A stretch of DNA of 61,506 nucleotides from JBBQKQ01 sp043719155 (GCA_043719155.1 JAYSUJ010000038.1:1-61506), one strand, 5' to 3'. Shown: positions 52,043-61,450, numbered from the stretch's first letter. Notes: generated by a model not told the origin, from the sequence alone. Translations and numbers: made by a program.

Positions 52043-53257
52043 ATGAAACTACCCCTTGTTTTATCGAGCCGGGACAGAAAAATCGGACTTACTAGATGGA
52101 AAAAACAATTTGCAAAGAACCCCAGGCAAGAGGTTATCTGGAGAAGAAACCAAATACCAGCAAACAAAGACATTTCAAACTGGAAAACAGCAGAGGATTC
52201 TAGGTGGCGTATCTTACATGCAATAGACTCATACTCACTCAAAACAAACGGATTGAAGCAGGTAAATTTCTGTTTGAAAAGTATGTATCTTTGTATTAAC
52301 CACTGTTTACCAAGACAAGAATTAGCTGAGGTTTATAGTAACGCACTTAAGCAAATTGAATCCAGAAATTTTAAAGAAATAAAGACTCTACACAAAACTG
52401 TTTTTAAAAAAAAAGACCTCAGAGTAGAAGTGACACACTTAGACACACAAGAAAAGAAGGACAAATTTTATCCAAACATTTCCCCTAATTACGAAATCTT
52501 GGATATTAAACTTTTTTTTGGGAAAAATAAACTTACAATAGAAAAAAAGTCGTCTCCGTGGATGGCTCTCAAGAGTGGTATAAGAGTCAGAAAAGAAAGA
52601 GGAAAACCAACTTATACAAAATCAATTCGGGAAATCCAAAAATATTTACCTTGCCAAGTAGAATTAGGCAGTGGAGTTTCAACTGAACTTGGTATACCCC
52701 CTATAAATTATTTATACGACACATATCAGGTTACCAACAGAGAAACAGGAAAACTAATTTTCGGCATTGAAGACACCCTATTTGAAAAAATTATCAATGA
52801 CGTAGAGAGTTTCCTGCAAAAAACCTCCAAGGTAATGGTTTCTGCCTGGGAAGCAAATGAGAACTCTATTTTTTATATGCTACTTAAAAAAGGTATTGAG
52901 AAAGGGGTTTTTCTGCAGCCAATTATAACCAACAACTACGATAATATACTTAAGCTTCATAACATAAAAATAAATACCATTCGTAGATTTGACGAGAAAA
53001 AGGTGGACACTTTTCGTTTTCACCCAAAGGCTAAATCACTTCTAGTTATAGGGGTTCACGCTGACAGAAGAAATATCCATGATCTAGCTAGAAAATCAGG
53101 TCTCAAAGTAATTTTTGTCGACCCGGAGGTTTACTTAGAAAGCTCTGGCAGGCAAACCAAATATCAACTTGAATCCCCCCAAGATGGGGATCTCATATTC
53201 AACCTTACGGCGTCAGAGTTTGCAAAGATATTTAGCCAGGAAATTATTGATATCTAG
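52043..53257 (+). CDS. Paralog 2 with divergent Sir2-like C-terminal region
   Basis: This 404-residue protein is clearly homologous to the preceding gene: TRWKKQFAKNP, ELGSGVSTELGIPPINYL, VIGVHADRRNIHDLARKSG and SPQDGDLIFNLTASEFAKIF correspond. The TQNxDG-like segment is more eroded (ITNNYDNILKLH), so this copy may have lost activity or changed role. The ATG follows an odd C-rich stretch (three CCCA units) without a Shine-Dalgarno site. Tandem duplication is evident. Confidence 0.63.
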   Translation: MKLPLVLSSRDRKIGLTRWKKQFAKNPRQEVIWRRNQIPANKDISNWKTAEDSRWRILHAIDSYSLKTNGLKQVNFCLKSMYLCINHCLPRQELAEVYSNALKQIESRNFKEIKTLHKTVFKKKDLRVEVTHLDTQEKKDKFYPNISPNYEILDIKLFFGKNKLTIEKKSSPWMALKSGIRVRKERGKPTYTKSIREIQKYLPCQVELGSGVSTELGIPPINYLYDTYQVTNRETGKLIFGIEDTLFEKIINDVESFLQKTSKVMVSAWEANENSIFYMLLKKGIEKGVFLQPIITNNYDNILKLHNIKINTIRRFDEKKVDTFRFHPKAKSLLVIGVHADRRNIHDLARKSGLKVIFVDPEVYLESSGRQTKYQLESPQDGDLIFNLTASEFAKIFSQEIIDI

Positions 53258-53303
53258 TAATTTTAGCGAGTTAGATCTGTACTAAATGTAGTATAATATT
53301 CTC

Positions 53304-54449
53304 GTGAAGATCCTAATAGCTACCCCAATATTCCACCCTGAGAACCATAGAATAACTAACTTTGTTAGTAGTTTTTATGATTTTGCAAAAAAAGATAACA
53401 GCGTACACGTTGTGGCTTTTGGGAAGGCCCACACAAGCAGTGATTCAAACATCAACATTATCAATAAGCGTGAAAATATGATTGTTAGAAATTTAAAATT
53501 TATTTTTTCAATCATAAAAAATAGGGACGTGGATTTTATTTTTTGCCAAAATGCTATTACAGCAGCAATTCCCTCATTGATTGTAGCAAAAATTTTCAAG
53601 ATAAAACTTGTGGTAAATTTTAGTAATGACGAAATTTACGAAAGGTTTTTATTTTTACATAAAAATAACATCAGTTTAGAAGATTTTTATAAAAAACAAC
53701 CCACGCTAAACATAGGTTTTTACCTGAGATTCCTGACTTCGATTCAAAAAAATATTTTAAAATTTGCGGATGTTGTAGTTGTGCCTAACGATTACTTTAA
53801 AAGAATATTTTGCGAAAAATACCAGCTAAAGCTGAGCAACTTTGTCACAATTTATCCATTTATAAGCGATAAAAATGAATCACCATTTGAAACCACCAAA
53901 GATTTGTTTTCATTAATGACTTCTGTTGCATTGCAAAGCAACGCGGAATCAGAGGTTAAAAACCTAATTTTGGCCATAAAGAAACTTCATAAAGTCTATC
54001 CTAATTTAAAATTAAATATTTTTGGAGATGGAAGTTCAAAGGAATTTCTTATTAATTTTTCCATAAAAAACCAGACGAATACTTTTATTTATTTTCATGG
54101 CAAAGTTTCGAATACAGAACTAACGCATTACAAAAAAATGTCGAGCACATTTATCTTATTATTTCCCTCGGTCAGAAACTTTTTTAATTTATTTGAAAAT
54201 TTTGAGTACAGAACTATCTCACTTTTTAGTAGCAATAGAATTGCCCAAGAGCACATAATGAATCTAAAAAATGGCTTAATGTTTGACCCTGAAAATCCGA
54301 ACGACCTTGAGGAAAAAATATCTCAAATCCTAGTTGACAAAAAATTGCGAGATGCGGTCTTGGAAAATTCAGCTCGCGAGCTTGAGCGCACCTACAATTT
54401 GAATAAGTATTTGAGCTGCTTATTAAATATAGTTAAAAAACAAATATGA
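53304..54449 (+). CDS. Glycosyltransferase-like protein (divergent GT4)
   Basis: This 381-residue protein starts from a GTG. The N-terminal part (KILIATPIFHPENHR) and DVVVVPNDYFKRIF, then LNIFGDGSSKEFL and IYFHGKVSNTELTHYKKM, follow the GT-B plan of the glycosyltransferase at 47866. The donor motif is degraded (no EGxG), so catalytic competence is doubtful. TATAAT (53292-53297) ends 6 nt before the GTG, predicting a leaderless mRNA. The gene ends in an ATGA overlap with the next gene. Confidence 0.72.
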   Translation: MKILIATPIFHPENHRITNFVSSFYDFAKKDNSVHVVAFGKAHTSSDSNINIINKRENMIVRNLKFIFSIIKNRDVDFIFCQNAITAAIPSLIVAKIFKIKLVVNFSNDEIYERFLFLHKNNISLEDFYKKQPTLNIGFYLRFLTSIQKNILKFADVVVVPNDYFKRIFCEKYQLKLSNFVTIYPFISDKNESPFETTKDLFSLMTSVALQSNAESEVKNLILAIKKLHKVYPNLKLNIFGDGSSKEFLINFSIKNQTNTFIYFHGKVSNTELTHYKKMSSTFILLFPSVRNFFNLFENFEYRTISLFSSNRIAQEHIMNLKNGLMFDPENPNDLEEKISQILVDKKLRDAVLENSARELERTYNLNKYLSCLLNIVKKQI

Positions 54450-55540
54450 AAGCAACACTGACCAAACAAGAATGGGAAAACTGGAAAGAGCAGGAATTTT
54501 TGGTTATCAAACAAATACTCAAAACAAAAGAGATAATTCTAGACGAAAACCAAAACCATATATCTGGTGAGAGGTTTTTAATGAGCGGCAAAAAACTAGT
54601 ACTGCAAGGTTTACACTCTCCTACAGCAAAAAAAGTAATAGTAAAGTATAGTAGTGACCCAGAGTCGACCGAAGAGATTGTGGACGAAAGAAGGAGAAAG
54701 AAAAACCTCGAAGAAATTCATTTTGGCTACAAATCAATTTATTTCCCTGTCGAGATATTTTACGAAGAAACTAAAATTTATACTATTTTAATTACTGAAT
54801 ATATCGAACAACCTGAGGTTATCATCAAACTTCCAATTCAAGAACAATTTTTTCTGAGTTTGAAAGCCCTCGAGGCTTTTGAAGGTGTTCACAGTGTTGT
54901 AACTTCTCACTCCAAAGCTCTCTCACAGCTTCAGGAACCATTTTCCGCTAAAAAATATTTATCTGAGTTTATGAAGATGTTTCAGGAAACACAAGTAAAC
55001 ATTCCAGATTTGATAGAAACCTTATCCGCACTTCAAAGCGCAAAAAAGTTTTTAGAAGAAAACAAGCCACTTATAGATAAGTATTGTGATTTTTTAACCC
55101 ATAACGACTTTGTTCCACACAATATGAGGATAATGAATAACGACATTGTTGTACTAGACCACTCCTCCCTGATTGTTGGAAATAAATATGAAAGCTGGGC
55201 TCGATACCTAAATTTCATGGTTTTGTATAGCCCGGAATTGGAAAACCTACTTTCTTCTCATGTAAAAAAAAATCGCAATGACGACGAGTACCTAATGTTG
55301 CGAGTTATGCGCGCTTACAAAATCTCATTTCTGATAAACTTTTATTCAAAAGCCATCAATAAAACTGAGGGGGGACTACACATTATTACAAGCAACCGAC
55401 TAACAATGTGGACAAAAAATCTCCTCTCAATACTGGAGGATACAAAAATTCCTGAGCAACTCACCCTAGAGCATCACAAAATTTTGAATGAGCACAGAAG
55501 TGTAGAAGAAAAAAAACGACACAAAGAAATAAGTGGCTAA
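54446..55540 (+). CDS. APH-like phosphotransferase (kinase fold)
   Basis: This 364-residue protein has the aminoglycoside-phosphotransferase-like catalytic loop THNDFVPHNM followed by the metal-binding Asp in VLDHSS. The N-terminal lobe has VIVKYSSDP and later TEYIEQPEV. It may phosphorylate a sugar or lipid-linked sugar in the glycan pathway. It is translationally coupled to the preceding gene (ATGA) and its stop overlaps the convergent phosphatase stop. Confidence 0.75.
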   Translation: MKATLTKQEWENWKEQEFLVIKQILKTKEIILDENQNHISGERFLMSGKKLVLQGLHSPTAKKVIVKYSSDPESTEEIVDERRRKKNLEEIHFGYKSIYFPVEIFYEETKIYTILITEYIEQPEVIIKLPIQEQFFLSLKALEAFEGVHSVVTSHSKALSQLQEPFSAKKYLSEFMKMFQETQVNIPDLIETLSALQSAKKFLEENKPLIDKYCDFLTHNDFVPHNMRIMNNDIVVLDHSSLIVGNKYESWARYLNFMVLYSPELENLLSSHVKKNRNDDEYLMLRVMRAYKISFLINFYSKAINKTEGGLHIITSNRLTMWTKNLLSILEDTKIPEQLTLEHHKILNEHRSVEEKKRHKEISG

Positions 55541-56328
55541 ACCCCTAATTTTTTAAAGTTTTCCATTATCTTTTTGTTGGCAAAAGCAAAAACTTTTTGT
55601 TTGTCGAAACTTAATTTTATTTCATTATAATTTTCATCTGTGACGATACCCCCTGCCTCTAGTATAAAAGACATAGCAAAAAGGATATCAAAAACACTTA
55701 CTTGAGAATAGACGCAAATATCTGCACGCCCACAACCAACGAAACAAAAGTCTAAAGCTGAAGAACCTAAACACTTAAATGTTTTTACTGTAAAAATAAT
55801 TTTTTCATATACATTTACGGCCCATTTTCTCAAGTTGTTTTCACGTCCAGGATGCAAAATAATGGTGGACTTTTCAAGTTGAAAACAATCTGAAGTTGTG
55901 ACCTGAGCACCATTCACAAAAGCTCCCTGTCCCAAATTAACAGAAAACAGTTCATTGGTAATTGGATTAAAAGCTCCTCCGCAAACAATTTGACCATTAG
56001 AAAAAAAAGAAATGCAAACAGCATAATGAGGTATACTTTTTATAAAGTTTGAAGTTCCATCAATAGGGTCTATGCACCAGAATGAATCTTCCACTTTAAA
56101 AACTTCACCACCACTAATCTCCTCTGAATAAATTTTTTCACCTGGGTATACTTCTCCTATTTTACTAGAAATAAAGTCATTTACCATAACGTCCACACTC
56201 GTCACCAAGTCCCTCTCGGAATCATTTTTTTTTTCCACGGAGAAATTCTCCACTTTTTTTTCTAAAAGAATTTTACCTGCGTGTTTTAAAGTTTTTAAAA
56301 CAAAATTATATCTGCCAGAAGCTTCCAT
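55537..56328 (-). CDS. Inositol monophosphatase family phosphatase
   Basis: This is a metal-dependent phosphatase of about 263 residues. Visible sites are VTSVDVMVNDF, YSEEISGG (metal Glu), CIDPIDGTSNFIKSIP (the DPxDGT motif) and a later segment SSALDFCFVGCGRAD. The ATG at 56328 is preferred over 56382 because a TATAAT (56338-56343, minus) lies between the two. The substrate could be a sugar phosphate or a nucleotide such as PAP. Confidence 0.88.
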   Translation of the reverse strand: MEASGRYNFVLKTLKHAGKILLEKKVENFSVEKKNDSERDLVTSVDVMVNDFISSKIGEVYPGEKIYSEEISGGEVFKVEDSFWCIDPIDGTSNFIKSIPHYAVCISFFSNGQIVCGGAFNPITNELFSVNLGQGAFVNGAQVTTSDCFQLEKSTIILHPGRENNLRKWAVNVYEKIIFTVKTFKCLGSSALDFCFVGCGRADICVYSQVSVFDILFAMSFILEAGGIVTDENYNEIKLSFDKQKVFAFANKKIMENFKKLGV

Positions 56329-56337
56329 ATAAATAAA

Positions 56338-56374
56338 ATTATAACATAAAATGAAAATTGAAATATGATATAAT
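56338..56374. promoter_or_regulatory. Divergent near-leaderless promoters (phosphatase and epimerase)
   Basis: Minus strand TATAAT (56338-56343) lies 9 nt before the ATG at 56328. Plus strand extended -10 TGATATAAT (56366-56374) ends 6 nt before the ATG at 56381. Confidence 0.65.
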
Positions 56375-56380
56375 AAGCGC

Positions 56381-57253
56381 ATGAAAAAGACTGCATTAGT
56401 TACTGGAGGCGCTGGATTTATAGGCTCAAACCTATGTAAAAAACTCCTGAGTGAAAATTACAACGTAGTTTCATTAGATAATTATTTCACCGGATCAGAG
56501 GCAAATCATATCGAGGGGGTTACATACATATCCGGACATACAAAAAACATAGCTGACTTGGTAAAAGTAGAAGTAGTCATAGTCTACCACTTGGGTGAAT
56601 ACTCCAGAGTGGCAGAAAGCATTAACGAGCCTGACACTGTTTTCGATTTAAATTTAACAGGTACCATTGCAGTTTTAGAGTTTTGTAGAAAAAAGGACAT
56701 CAAACTAGTTTACGCAGGTTCTTCAACAAAATTTGGAAAATCTCACGATGGAGAGACAGAGGGTTCAAATCTTTCGCCTTACACATGGGCAAAAGCCACA
56801 CTTACCGATTTAGTTGTTCAATATGGAAAATGGTACAGCTTAAAATACGCAATTGTCTATTTTTATAACGTCTATGGCGAGAAAGAGCTGTCTGGAAAAT
56901 ACGGTACCGCAATTGAGGTTTTCAAACAAAATCATCTAAATGATTTACCTCTACCTGTTCGTTCACCTGGTACACAGACACGAATTTATACAGACGTGAG
57001 GGACACAGTAAACGCAATTGTTTTAGTTGGCGAAAAAGGAGAAGGTGACAATTTTGGAATATCAGCAAAGGAAAGTTTTTCTATTTTAGAAGTCGCAAAA
57101 ATGTTTACTGGCTCGGCTGTAGAAATTTTACCTGAAAGAAAAACCAGCAGAACTGAGTCTATGGTTAATTGTGAGGAGATCGAAAAGCTAGGATGGAAAC
57201 AAAAGTTTTTACTTAAAGACTACATAAAAAATACTGTAGACAAGAAAGGATAG
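56381..57253 (+). CDS. NAD-dependent epimerase/dehydratase (extended SDR)
   Basis: This 290-residue protein has VTGGAGFIGSNLCKKL, LDNYF, YAGSSTKFG and YTWAKATL. The last holds Tyr and Lys spaced YxxxK, so it keeps the active-site pair. It is slightly shorter than usual. It is predicted to be leaderless from an extended -10 box. It is followed by a glycosyltransferase and a sugar dehydrogenase, together making and using a sugar nucleotide. Confidence 0.88.
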   Translation: MKKTALVTGGAGFIGSNLCKKLLSENYNVVSLDNYFTGSEANHIEGVTYISGHTKNIADLVKVEVVIVYHLGEYSRVAESINEPDTVFDLNLTGTIAVLEFCRKKDIKLVYAGSSTKFGKSHDGETEGSNLSPYTWAKATLTDLVVQYGKWYSLKYAIVYFYNVYGEKELSGKYGTAIEVFKQNHLNDLPLPVRSPGTQTRIYTDVRDTVNAIVLVGEKGEGDNFGISAKESFSILEVAKMFTGSAVEILPERKTSRTESMVNCEEIEKLGWKQKFLLKDYIKNTVDKKG

Positions 57254-57258
57254 TGAGT

Positions 57259-58491
57259 ATGAAGAAAAAGAAGATTTTAATTTTTACCCTCTTTTACTAC
57301 CCCAACCCAGTTTCTGGTGCTGAAGTTGCTGTAAGGGAAATTACTGACAGACTTAAAAATGAAGATTATGAATTCCACGCGTTGACAATGCGAGGCACCA
57401 CTGGGCTAAAAAATTCTTCCCAGGAGGAAAACGTTCTGGTACATAGAATTTTTCCTGGAATAAATACAAAGCCAACCCTTGGTGATTTTGCAAAGTTTCC
57501 CTACAATTTTTACAAAAAATTTTTTCAAATTTTTGCTGGTTTAAAGGCTGTTCAACTGCATTTAAAATATAAGTACGAGGCAATCTGGGTTTTAATGCCC
57601 CACTCTGCTGGTGCCCCAGCTGGATTATTTAATTTATTTTTTCCAAAAATACCTATAATTTTAACCCTGCAAGAGGGTGACCCGATAAACGAAATTGAAA
57701 AAAGTGTTTTACCCCTATGGCCGCTCTTCACTCGTGTTTTTAAAAAAGCTACGGTAGTTCAAGCTATCTCCAGCTATCTCGGTGACTGGGCAAGGGTCAG
57801 AGGCTCGAAATGCCCTATACACGTGATTTATAACGGTGCAAATGAAAACGACTTTAAAGAAAATTTGGATGAGGATCTGATGCAAAAAATGCGTCAAAAA
57901 ATTAGTAAAAAATCTGACGAAGTGATATTGGTTACAGTTTCGAGATTAGTAGAAAAAAATGCTATCGATGATGTTATAAATTCTTTAGTGTATTTACCTA
58001 ATAAAATAAAATTTATTATTGCTGGAGATGGTGAAGACTTGGCTAAACTAACTCAACTAAAAACTAAATTGAAACTAGAAAATAGGGTTACTTTTCTGGG
58101 ACAAATTGACAGGAATGAAACTGCTGTTTTGAGAAGACTCGGGGATATTTTTGTGAGGCCCTCGCGAAGTGAGGGCCTCGGGAACTCTTTCGCTGGAGCT
58201 TTTGCTGCAAAAATACCAGTTATTGCTACCCAAGAAGGAGGCATTGCCGAATTTCTTTTTGATAAAAACAGAAATCCAAAACGGGCAGCCACTGGTTTTG
58301 CTGTCGACAAAAACTCACCTACTCAAATAGCAGACCAAGTCAAGTTTATATTGGCCAATCCAGAAATTACCAAGGAAACGGTAAACAATGCTTACAATTT
58401 AGTACTGGAAAAATACCGTTGGGACAGCATAGCGAAAGAAATGAAAGAAAAAATATTTGATTATGTATTAAAAGGTAAAGTAAAAATATGA
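57259..58491 (+). CDS. Glycosyltransferase family 4 type
   Basis: This protein of about 410 residues has ILIFTLFYYPNPVSGAEVAVRE, ILVTVSRLVEKNAIDDVI, KFIIAGDGEDLAKL and the donor motif VRPSRSEGLGNSF. The start at 57259 (ATG) is favoured over GTG 57253 because AAGGA (57246-57250) is 8 nt before it, one of few good Shine-Dalgarno sites here. It ends in an ATGA overlap with the dehydrogenase. Confidence 0.92.
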   Translation: MKKKKILIFTLFYYPNPVSGAEVAVREITDRLKNEDYEFHALTMRGTTGLKNSSQEENVLVHRIFPGINTKPTLGDFAKFPYNFYKKFFQIFAGLKAVQLHLKYKYEAIWVLMPHSAGAPAGLFNLFFPKIPIILTLQEGDPINEIEKSVLPLWPLFTRVFKKATVVQAISSYLGDWARVRGSKCPIHVIYNGANENDFKENLDEDLMQKMRQKISKKSDEVILVTVSRLVEKNAIDDVINSLVYLPNKIKFIIAGDGEDLAKLTQLKTKLKLENRVTFLGQIDRNETAVLRRLGDIFVRPSRSEGLGNSFAGAFAAKIPVIATQEGGIAEFLFDKNRNPKRAATGFAVDKNSPTQIADQVKFILANPEITKETVNNAYNLVLEKYRWDSIAKEMKEKIFDYVLKGKVKI

Positions 58492-59417
58492 AAAAAGGAG
58501 AAATCTTAAGGGAAAAAAAAATTGGGTTTATTGGCCAAGGTTTTATTGGTAAAAGTTACAGTGACGACTTTGAGTCGAGAGGTTTTCTGGTTGTTAGATA
58601 TTCACTTGACCTAGAATATGTTGGAAACAAAGAAGAACTTCTAAACTGTAAAGTTGTTTTTGTAGCTGTAAATGCAGCAACAAAACCACTTGAAGGACAG
58701 TTGCGGGATGACGGCAACCAGAAGACTTTTTTTGATGACAGTAATATTAAGGCGGTAATACCTTTAACAAAACCAGGTACTGTAATTATTTTAAAATCTA
58801 CCCTACCCCCAGGAAAAACAGTTGAGATTCAAAAACTTTTTCCAGATAGGAAAATTTTTCATTCTCCTGAATTTCTAACAGAAATGACCGCAAAAGATGA
58901 CGCTAAAAAACCTATGCGAAATATTGTTGGTGTGCCGGAAATGTCAGCTGAAAACATAGAAATAGCCAGCGAAATACTGACAATGTTTCCACACTCTGAC
59001 TATCAAAAGGTTTTACCATCTACTGCAGCTGAATTAATAAAATACGGTGCCAACGCTTTTCTATTTGTGAAAATTCTTTTTTCCAATGTTTTTTACGAGC
59101 TTGCCGAAAAACACGGGCAGGATTGGGACATTATAAGGGAGGCAATAGGGGTAGACCCCAGAATAACTCCACATCATATGGACCTACATTTAAAAAATGA
59201 CCCCACAGGAGTTATGAACAGGAGAGGAGCCGGAAGAAGTTGTTTTATAAAAGACATGGCCGAGCTTTCCGAACTTTTTGCCACCGACCTTCCACATGAA
59301 AAAACTAGTTTAGAACTCTTGAGAACCATGGAAAAGAAAAACAGCGAGCTATTACAAAAGTTCAATAGATATTTAAATATTTTAGAAAGTGTTTACGGGG
59401 AAAAGCCGTTGAAGTAA
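58488..59417 (+). CDS. UDP/GDP-sugar dehydrogenase, short form
   Basis: This 309-residue protein has an N-terminal Rossmann domain (KIGFIGQGFIGKSY) and a central domain with ILKSTLPPGKT, HSPEFLTE and ELIKYGANAFLFVK. The catalytic Cys lies in GAGRSCFIKDMAEL. Typical family members are about 430 residues and have a C-terminal nucleotide-binding domain, which is missing here. It may be a natural short variant; a frameshift is not seen because a stop and a terminator follow cleanly. Confidence 0.87.
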   Translation: MKKGEILREKKIGFIGQGFIGKSYSDDFESRGFLVVRYSLDLEYVGNKEELLNCKVVFVAVNAATKPLEGQLRDDGNQKTFFDDSNIKAVIPLTKPGTVIILKSTLPPGKTVEIQKLFPDRKIFHSPEFLTEMTAKDDAKKPMRNIVGVPEMSAENIEIASEILTMFPHSDYQKVLPSTAAELIKYGANAFLFVKILFSNVFYELAEKHGQDWDIIREAIGVDPRITPHHMDLHLKNDPTGVMNRRGAGRSCFIKDMAELSELFATDLPHEKTSLELLRTMEKKNSELLQKFNRYLNILESVYGEKPLK

Positions 59418-59432
59418 TTTTGCAAATAAAAA

Positions 59433-59456
59433 GGCGGCTCGCTTGCACTCGCCGCC
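59433..59456 (-). terminator. GC-rich terminator of the small gene at 59480
   Basis: GGCGGC and GCCGCC flank a partly paired TCGCTTGCACTC, and the minus strand continues TTTTTATTTG. It resembles the terminator at 20119-20140. Confidence 0.7.
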
Positions 59457-59479
59457 TCCCAACATTTGTGCCTTAAATT

Positions 59480-59656
59480 TTACAACCCCATCTTGACCTT
59501 TATCATGTAGATCACCACGCCGAGAACGGCGGAGGCGATCGCCATCATGTAGGACAGGCCAATCATGTTTGACTTTTCAGTCAAAATTGAGTGGACAGAC
59601 AGTGCAAACATGAGTATGCAAAGTCCGACGAGAAAGTGGAAAATCGCGGCAATCAT
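59480..59656 (-). CDS. Small two-helix membrane protein
   Basis: This 58-residue protein is missed by length cut-offs. It starts MIAAIFHFLVGLCILMFAL and has a second hydrophobic helix (about 32-51) before a basic end. A perfect Shine-Dalgarno site, AAAGGAG, lies 7 nt before the ATG, and a GC-rich terminator follows. GC content is higher than in neighbours, as for the small gene at 20171. Function unknown, probably an abundant small envelope protein. Confidence 0.8.
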   Translation of the reverse strand: MIAAIFHFLVGLCILMFALSVHSILTEKSNMIGLSYMMAIASAVLGVVIYMIKVKMGL

Positions 59657-59710
59657 GGAATTACTCCTTTGGTTGTTGAGAAATATATTGTAACATAGAA
59701 ATATAGTTTG

Positions 59711-60691
59711 TCAATCTTTTCTGGATGACAAATACGAAGCTATAACAAAAAATAAACCAATCAGACCTGTAACAACTTCTGGTATATGAACAATCAGACT
59801 CAGTAACATACAAAAACCAAGTCCAAAAATTGCCCAGTGGGCACCATGCTCTAAATACTTTAACTCATTCAAGGTTTTTTGTTCTACCATAAGTAGTGTA
59901 AAACTACGCACAAAGTAGGCTCCTATTCCCAACCCCACACCAATTACTAACAGATCTTTAGAAATTGCAAAAGCCCCAATTACTCCATCTAGTGAAAATG
60001 CAGCGTCTAAAATATTTAAATAGATAAATAAAGTTAGCCCTCCTGTGACGACTTTTTCTAAACCTTGACCCATGACATTGGTCACGCCCTGCATTAAAAC
60101 AAATAAAGTTATCCCTACAATACCCGCGACTAAAATCTCTAAAGCGTGTTCCGGGACAAAGTAAGCACACCCAAGTAAAACAAAAAGTGCAAACAATATT
60201 TCCACAGACTCAACACTAGCAAAACTCTTCATTTTTTTCTCAATTTGATGTATCCAATGTACATCTTTAGTGTCGTCTATAAAGTACTTCAAGGCTACAA
60301 GCAATAAGAAAATACCCCCAAATGCCCCGATACTATAATGAGCCTCAGATAGCCGCAAACCATAGCTGGCTGGCTCAAAAATAGCCAAATTTAGGACATT
60401 TAGTATACCTAGTCCAGATACAAGGGAAACTATAACCACAGGCAAAACCACCCTAGTACCAAAGACTGCCAGCCAAATCCCCCAATTAATAAATCTTTTT
60501 TGCCAAACAGGGCTCATTTTTTCTAGAACTTTCGCGTTCACCACTGCATTATCAAAAGAAAGAGTTATCTCTAAAACGATTAAAATTAGAACTGAAAACA
60601 ATGCTTGTGAACCTAGATTGAAGTAAACTAAAGCGACACAAAATAAAGTTAGCACAGTTGGGACCAAAAAAAACTTTTTAAAAATTTGCAT
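59711..60691 (-). CDS. DUF475/TerC-like integral membrane protein
   Basis: This 326-residue protein has about nine membrane segments. The motif LSFDNAVVNA in the second helix and FSLDGVIGAFAI in the fifth pair are the acidic sites of the TerC/Alx/DUF475 group, which are thought to be metal ion transporters. It uses TGA as stop. It stands alone between two unrelated genes. Confidence 0.9.
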   Translation of the reverse strand: MQIFKKFFLVPTVLTLFCVALVYFNLGSQALFSVLILIVLEITLSFDNAVVNAKVLEKMSPVWQKRFINWGIWLAVFGTRVVLPVVIVSLVSGLGILNVLNLAIFEPASYGLRLSEAHYSIGAFGGIFLLLVALKYFIDDTKDVHWIHQIEKKMKSFASVESVEILFALFVLLGCAYFVPEHALEILVAGIVGITLFVLMQGVTNVMGQGLEKVVTGGLTLFIYLNILDAAFSLDGVIGAFAISKDLLVIGVGLGIGAYFVRSFTLLMVEQKTLNELKYLEHGAHWAIFGLGFCMLLSLIVHIPEVVTGLIGLFFVIASYLSSRKD

Positions 60692-60724
60692 TTACCTATT
60701 TTATCACATTTCAAGAAACCCGAA

Positions 60725-61369
60725 CTAAAATATACTTACATAATTCATTGGGTCTTTAAATATTTTAGAATTTTTTTCTAAATCATTTATATGCCCATAT
60801 CCGTCAAACCCTTCCCAAGCGTTTGCGCTATCAACAATATCAAAATATTCTTTTGTAATGACTTGGACATGCAAATGTGGAAACCAAAAACCATTTTCTG
60901 ATTTTGTACCTACGACACCTATGACCTCTCCTGCTTTTATAATTCCGTTTTTTCTATAGGAATTTTCAGGCGACAAATGACCATACAAAATGCAAATATC
61001 AAGTTTTTCTACATACCCAATCAACATCTGACCCCAACCATGTTTGAGAGGATAATCATTTTCAATGTGCACTATTTTCATTTCGTGATTTGCATAAATT
61101 TTGGTGCCAGACGGCACATTAAAATCTACCCCCAGATGAATAAAGTTACCAGTTTTTTCTAAATAGCTACCTTTCCATAAAAAAGATCTATTTTCAAGCC
61201 ATCCACCATAGGTAAAGTCTACACTATATTTTTTTGCTGCATAATCTACAACTTTTTGACAGAAATCCGAGTCCAGTAAATCCCCACTCTCAACATTTTC
61301 AACATAACACTTTGCCTCGTCATTCAAATTTACATAAGCAAAAATACTTTTTTCTAAGTCTTTAAACAT
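60725..61369 (-). CDS. M23-family metallopeptidase-like protein
   Basis: This 214-residue protein has the LytM/M23 metal motifs: IHLGVDFNVPSGTKIYA (HxxxD) and HLHVQ near the end (the HxH motif), with GHLSPEN between them. No signal peptide is evident, which is unusual for a peptidoglycan hydrolase, so it may be cytoplasmic or act on another substrate. Confidence 0.85.
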   Translation of the reverse strand: MFKDLEKSIFAYVNLNDEAKCYVENVESGDLLDSDFCQKVVDYAAKKYSVDFTYGGWLENRSFLWKGSYLEKTGNFIHLGVDFNVPSGTKIYANHEMKIVHIENDYPLKHGWGQMLIGYVEKLDICILYGHLSPENSYRKNGIIKAGEVIGVVGTKSENGFWFPHLHVQVITKEYFDIVDSANAWEGFDGYGHINDLEKNSKIFKDPMNYVSIF

Positions 61370-61450
61370 AATTTAAAATAATTAAAGTAATAATACTTGC
61401 GAACTTAGCATTAGGCTTGCTCCTTTTTAACAAAATGTTAGACTGTAGTA

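Noticed and set aside
58155..58179. Palindrome GAGGCCCTC/GAGGGCCTC inside the glycosyltransferase at 57259
   Set aside because: It encodes the conserved donor motif RPSRSEGLG, so it is more likely a coincidence of codon choice than an inserted unit.
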